Source: Opitutales bacterium UBA2995
GTDB lineage: Bacteria; Verrucomicrobiota; Verrucomicrobiia; Opitutales; UBA2995
Assembly (NCBI GenBank): GCA_002346535.1
Contig: DDZZ01000075.1
Coordinates: 1 to 11,726 of the forward strand
Reading direction: 5' to 3'
Length of the DNA: 11,726 nucleotides
Part shown: piece by piece, positions 8,488-11,726 of the stretch
Layout: every line of letters begins with the position of its first letter
How positions within the stretch are numbered: position 1 is the stretch's first letter
Notes under the pieces: model-generated
Seen by the model: the letters and a program-made list of their open reading frames with translations, nothing else
Told to the model about the DNA's origin: nothing
Database searches by the model: none
Made by a program: the position numbers and the translations under genes

Positions 8488-9756
8488 TTACGGTTTCTTC
8501 AGCAAAACGATCCGATTTGTGTTGGTTCCTTTTTCCAGATTCGAAACACCCCAGCAATGAGACGTCTTTGTGAATGCTTGATCGTTAACCAGGACCAGGA
8601 TGGGCGTGAAGCCTGCCTCTTCCGCCGCGGGTATTACATGGTCTTCCAGTTGGATAGTTCCCCCGCGAACTTCGCCTACCTCGAAGGCAACATAGCCTCC
8701 ACTCTGTAAAAGGCGGTTTATGTGCTTGAAGGTTTGAAACATGTCCTGCCTCCAGTCATCAAGTTTGCGGTGAATGGAGATGGGAATGTTTTGCGGATCA
8801 ATATCATTAAACCAGCAACGCAACCAATTGTCGTTGGCATAGTCGACGACGTCGAGAAAGGGCGGGGAAGTGACAACCAGGCCAACTGAACCTGGCCGGA
8901 GGCCTTTTATTTCATTGGAGGCGCCTATTACAATTTTTGACTGTACTCCAAACTTAGCTTGTGCCTCTTTGTCCTGTTTTGAGATGTCCCTTAAAAGCGA
9001 CTTACTTTTTTTAAGGATCAAAGTCTTGACATCCCGGTATTCGGGCTCCTGGCCCCTCTTCTCATTGATGATGCGTTGGCGATCAGCTGTGACTGCTTGA
9101 TTCGGCGGCAGGGTATAGACTGAGAAGAAGCCTTTGGAATGACCTGTCAATCGATTGGTTGCCACCATTTGGATCCAGCGGTCAATTCGGTCGGATTTGT
9201 TTGCTTTCTCGGCCAGGTAGTTCCGCAAGCTGCAAAGCTCTCTGAGTGTGTCAGGGTGAAAAAATACAGCCAAATCACTGGGCCAATTACCTTGATAGCT
9301 GATGTCGATTTCTTTCAGACGTTTGGCTATCTGCTCCAATTCTGGAGGGCTCAGCCGCGGGCCGCACATGATCTTGCTCAATGGATTGATATCGCAGCCA
9401 ACGGCTTGCCGGTTTTCCAGTACTGCTTCGATCAGGGTCGTTCCTCGACCCATGAAGGGGTCCAAGACCGTGTCTCCAGGGTTGGTGAGCTTTTGAATGA
9501 AGAATCGCGGCAGCTGAGGCTTGAAACAGGCCCGGTAGGATACCTCGTGTATGCTGTGAGCGGTTCGCTGCTTTGAAGTCCAGAATTCATTTACAAAGAC
9601 AGGAACTGGATGATTTCCGACTTGGAGTATGTAGGTTTGAGTCTCCGTTCCGAAATCTTTGAATTGTTTTACATGTTCAAAAAATTGGGACGTTCGAGCG
9701 TCCTCATTTGAAATTTCAATGGCTGGGAATAATTCTAAATTCTGGGTGACAGTCAA
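8488..9756 (-). CDS. Orphan SAM-dependent DNA methyltransferase, N4-cytosine/N6-adenine type (422 aa)
   Basis: Predicted amino-methyltransferase acting on DNA. The SAM-binding motif I is DPFMGRGTT (99-107), followed by the acidic strand GCDINPLS (120-127) that would hold the SAM ribose. Catalytic motif IV is TSPPF (296-300), embedded in TSPPFLDVVDYANDNW. Motif I therefore precedes motif IV, separated by about 190 residues that could hold target recognition. The TSPP(F/Y) form is common in N4-cytosine enzymes, but N6-adenine cannot be excluded, and a nucleic acid other than DNA is a weaker alternative. The only usable start is TTG at 9754-9756: a TAA lies 14 codons upstream, there is no ATG between them, and the next Met is residue 102. 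No convincing Shine-Dalgarno precedes it. The first 41 bp overlap the end of the broken DUF1080 gene in another frame. No restriction endonuclease, specificity subunit or Vsr gene is adjacent, so it is solitary. A 5-bp hairpin (8475-8487) sits just past its stop codon. Confidence 0.87.
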   Translation of the reverse strand: MTVTQNLELFPAIEISNEDARTSQFFEHVKQFKDFGTETQTYILQVGNHPVPVFVNEFWTSKQRTAHSIHEVSYRACFKPQLPRFFIQKLTNPGDTVLDPFMGRGTTLIEAVLENRQAVGCDINPLSKIMCGPRLSPPELEQIAKRLKEIDISYQGNWPSDLAVFFHPDTLRELCSLRNYLAEKANKSDRIDRWIQMVATNRLTGHSKGFFSVYTLPPNQAVTADRQRIINEKRGQEPEYRDVKTLILKKSKSLLRDISKQDKEAQAKFGVQSKIVIGASNEIKGLRPGSVGLVVTSPPFLDVVDYANDNWLRCWFNDIDPQNIPISIHRKLDDWRQDMFQTFKHINRLLQSGGYVAFEVGEVRGGTIQLEDHVIPAAEEAGFTPILVLVNDQAFTKTSHCWGVSNLEKGTNTNRIVLLKKP

Positions 9757-10225
9757 AGCGGGATTGGCCTGGAAGGAAAGTTGCGGATTTGGAATTTAAC
9801 AAACCTGTCTGGCCTATTGCGGGATTACAATCTTTTCGGGTGGCGAAATGGAAGTCCCATGCGCCCAAAATGCGCTCCCCGATATCGGCATGGTAAGCTT
9901 CAAATGGCCGGTTACCCGTGGCGTCGGGGATGCTCCTAAGCTCAACACCCGTGTTGCCCTCGCCGTGGATACGGTAATTGAACTTGAGCTCAAAGTCTTT
10001 GATGTGGTGATCTTCATAAACGAGAAACACCTGCTTTTTCTGTGTACCGATTCCACGGATGACGCCGTCCGCAACAGACCAGTCACTGGCGCTTTCATTT
10101 GGCACTGGGGTCCAGCCGTTCAAAGTCTTTCCGCCGAATAAAGATTTAAATTCTGCGCTTAAAGCTAAGCCTTGAAAAAGCAGACAACTCAAACAAATTG
10201 TCGCTGGAAATAATAGGATTCGCAT
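9716..10225 (-). pseudogene. Exported DUF1080 (3-keto-disaccharide hydrolase-like) gene, truncated at its 3' end
   Basis: Residues 1-24 form a signal peptide (hydrophobic run, cleavage expected after ALSA). A DUF1080 domain follows: FKSLFGGKTLNGW (26-38), DWSVADGVIRG (48-58), KDFELKFNYRI (76-86), GNTGVELRS (90-98), then YHADIGERILGAWDFHF (111-127). This fold resembles concanavalin-like glucanase sheets, and members are common in Planctomycetes and Verrucomicrobia, where they are linked to 3-keto-glycoside hydrolysis. The domain usually continues for some 50-70 residues with a W-N... and an LNG motif near the end; these are absent. From about residue 131 (below 9836) the frame reads non-family sequence to a stop at 9716, overlapping the first 41 bp of the methyltransferase. 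I infer a deletion or replacement of the 3' part. The ATG at 10223-10225 has no clear ribosome binding site. The product is probably non-functional. Confidence 0.7.
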
Positions 10226-10287
10226 GGAGGGATAGCAATAGTTATACAGTTTTCTAATTTCCAGCAGAATGCCGTCCTCTGGAGGAA

Positions 10288-10321
10288 AAATGGGACAATA
10301 AGGCCCTCATGAGCCCCATTT
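10288..10321. other. Inverted repeat in the 255-bp gap between the divergent DUF1080 and yugP genes
   Basis: AAATGGG at 10288-10294 pairs with CCCATTT at 10315-10321 around a 20-nt loop that itself contains the 8-bp palindrome CTCATGAG (10307-10314). A short TCCTC/GAGGA repeat lies just before it (10274-10285). This could be an operator or an RNA stem-loop, but nothing else supports a role. The rest of the gap holds AT-rich DNA with a TATAAT at 10335-10340 that lacks a good -35 partner. Confidence 0.22.
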
Positions 10322-10480
10322 AGGCACAATTTTATATAATCTCTCAAAATACTTGGAGACGGATTGTGCGATCATTAATCTCACTATCAACGAGTTACAG
10401 AAAGCGGCATCCTCGAGTTGAATTGGACCCGTGTTTGCTTAATTGTTATCCAATAAAAATAAATTAACCCTTTTATATTT

Positions 10481-11203
10481 ATGACACTTATGCCCTCTTT
10501 TGCCTTTATGATTTTGCCGGGCGGCCCCGCAATCGGTTGGCTTTTACTGATTGCAGCTGTGTTTTTTGCCCTTTGGGCTCAGATGAAGGTCAAATCAACC
10601 TATTCTAAATACGTGAATGTCCCGTCTCGAGGGGGCATCACTGGCTACGAGGCTGCTGAAGCTGTAATGCGCAGAGCTGGAATCAATGATGTAGAAATTG
10701 TTCGGACACCGGGTGTTTTGACGGATCACTACGATCCCATTAACAAGAAACTTGCCCTAAGTGACCACAATTATCGAGGTACTAGCTTAGCTGCTCTGGG
10801 CGTCGCTGCACATGAGGCTGGTCACGCGATTCAGCACAAGGTGGGCTATTCAATGATGAACATTCGTCAGACGATGGCGCCTGCAGTGAATATTGCAGCC
10901 AGTTTCTTACCAATTATAATTTTTGGAGGGATATTTTTAAGGCTGTTACCATTCGGTCTAGCAATCGACATAGGCATCATCATCTATGCACTGCTGACCC
11001 TTTTTCATTTGGTTACATTGCCGGTTGAATTTGATGCCACGGCTCGAGCCAAGCAGGAGCTCTCTGCCCTTGGAATTATCGCTGTAGATGAGGCTCCTGG
11101 CGTTTCGGCCACCTTAAGTGCCGCTGGATGGACTTACGTTGCGGCTTTTGCTGGTTCCTTATTCAATTTAATCTATCTGATCATGGCTCGAGGAAATGAT
11201 TAG
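10481..11203 (+). CDS. yugP: YugP-type membrane zinc metallopeptidase (240 aa)
   Basis: Integral membrane neutral zinc protease of the Zn_peptidase_2 (YugP) family; the substrate is not known, and a role in membrane protein quality control is plausible by analogy with other HExxH membrane proteases. There is a hydrophobic segment near 12-33, then a soluble part with the zinc motif HEAGHAIQH at 111-119. Two membrane segments follow at about 138-157 and 160-180, then the conserved PVEFDATARAKQELSALGI (181-199), whose Glu183 is the probable third ligand, and a last membrane segment near 216-235. Length is close to B. subtilis YugP. The first ATG is used; an ATG at codon 4 is also possible. There is no Shine-Dalgarno, only AT-rich leader (10450-10480), so initiation may be SD-independent. 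The gene is complete and single, ending before a strong terminator. Confidence 0.9.
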   Translation: MTLMPSFAFMILPGGPAIGWLLLIAAVFFALWAQMKVKSTYSKYVNVPSRGGITGYEAAEAVMRRAGINDVEIVRTPGVLTDHYDPINKKLALSDHNYRGTSLAALGVAAHEAGHAIQHKVGYSMMNIRQTMAPAVNIAASFLPIIIFGGIFLRLLPFGLAIDIGIIIYALLTLFHLVTLPVEFDATARAKQELSALGIIAVDEAPGVSATLSAAGWTYVAAFAGSLFNLIYLIMARGND

Positions 11204-11225
11204 TAAGTAAAGTAGGTGCGAGATT

Positions 11226-11259
11226 TACAGAGCCCGCGGATTTCTCCGCGGGCTCTGTA
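11226..11259 (+). terminator. Strong hairpin terminator of yugP
   Basis: A perfect 15-bp stem (11226-11240 with 11245-11259, core GAGCCCGCGGA / TCCGCGGGCTC) closes a TTTC tetraloop 22 bp after the yugP stop codon. The following bases (TTTAAAATATT) are AT-rich but lack a pure T-run. Position and stability make it the terminator of yugP. Confidence 0.8.
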
Positions 11260-11459
11260 TTTAAAATATTCCTCTTATTTTCACAATGCGCTTCATTTAA
11301 AACTTAGAGTGGCTTTACCGAGTCTGGACGAAGCTGTAACCGAAGACTGATGCCGATGCCGCGATCAGAGTATCCTGGACATGCTCTTGGCAACTAAAGC
11401 CCTTCGACTAGCTTACTATAATCAACTCTGACGAAATTAGTTTGGTGCTATCGCTTTTT

Positions 11460-11549
11460 CTAAGCCGATCTTACTACCGCAAATGACCAGCAGTAACACA
11501 GCGGATTTAAGACCGCCACAATAATCAATACTGCTGAAACCTTTTTCAT
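11460..11549 (-). CDS. Signal-peptide-like micro-ORF (29 aa), possible start of a decayed gene
   Basis: An ATG at 11547-11549 opens a 29-codon frame ending at TAG 11460-11462. The peptide begins MKKVSAVLIIVAVLNPLCYC: two lysines, then a hydrophobic core, as in a signal peptide or a single-pass micro-protein. There is no strong Shine-Dalgarno; an inverted repeat lies 3-20 bp before the ATG. A switch of frame near Pro16-Leu17 would extend it as LLLVICGSKIGLEKAIAPN, and further short open pieces (such as DTLIAASASVFGYSF ending near 11321) lie downstream in other frames. That is what a decayed small exported protein would look like, but picking frames freely makes such patchworks easy to find. 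Confidence 0.27.
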   Translation of the reverse strand: MKKVSAVLIIVAVLNPLCYCWSFAVVRSA

Positions 11550-11606
11550 TCTGATACTAAAAATGTATCTTATTTTGAGAGAAATCAATCCTGCAGTTTA
11601 TTTCGG

Positions 11607-11726
<120 letters not shown>

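Noticed and set aside
2929..9756. SNF2 helicase plus DNA methyltransferase as a DISARM- or BREX-like defence system
   Set aside because: The two genes are nearly 2.7 kb apart, separated by a lipoprotein gene and a housekeeping peptidase, and none of the other components (DrmA/B/C, PglZ, BrxC, phospholipase D) is present.

Overview
The window looks like chromosomal DNA of a free-living bacterium of moderate GC. The gene set is a bifunctional catalase-peroxidase, an OpdA-type oligopeptidase, a YugP-type membrane metalloprotease, a DUF1080 protein and a PQQ-sugar-dehydrogenase-like remnant. Start codons often lack a strong Shine-Dalgarno sequence. This suggests a Planctomycetes-Verrucomicrobia-type bacterium, most plausibly Verrucomicrobiota, but this is inferred from protein flavour only and no phylogenetic marker is present.

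Layout from left to right: (1) katG on the plus strand, complete, with a 14-bp perfect palindrome in its leader. (2) About 640 bp holding a decayed, frameshifted minus-strand fragment that reads like the N-terminal part of a glucose/sorbosone (PQQ-dependent sugar) dehydrogenase. (3) A large minus-strand gene joining a SWIM zinc finger to a SNF2-family ATPase. (4) Divergent from it, a short plus-strand lipoprotein gene built on repeated Asn-Pro-Phe motifs and broken by an apparent one-base loss in an A-run. (5) 41 bp after it, an intact M3A oligopeptidase (prlC/opdA). (6) Convergent with it, an orphan SAM-dependent DNA methyltransferase on the minus strand. Its TTG start lies inside (7) the truncated 3' end of an exported DUF1080 gene. 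(8) A plus-strand yugP-type zinc metallopeptidase followed by a very strong intrinsic terminator. (9) About 430 bp of mostly non-coding DNA with one signal-peptide-like micro-ORF, then a promoter and the 5' half of a tRNA-Phe(GAA) cut by the window edge.

The intact genes do not form one pathway. katG handles peroxide stress, prlC and yugP are protein turnover or quality-control enzymes, and the SNF2 ATPase and methyltransferase act on nucleic acids. The striking regional feature is gene decay: three genes for predicted exported or periplasmic proteins are broken or truncated, while the large cytoplasmic and membrane genes between them are intact. I found no CRISPR array, insertion sequence, integrase or coherent defence island. 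The best candidates for something new are the NPF-repeat lipoprotein and the rearrangement that joined the methyltransferase to the DUF1080 gene.
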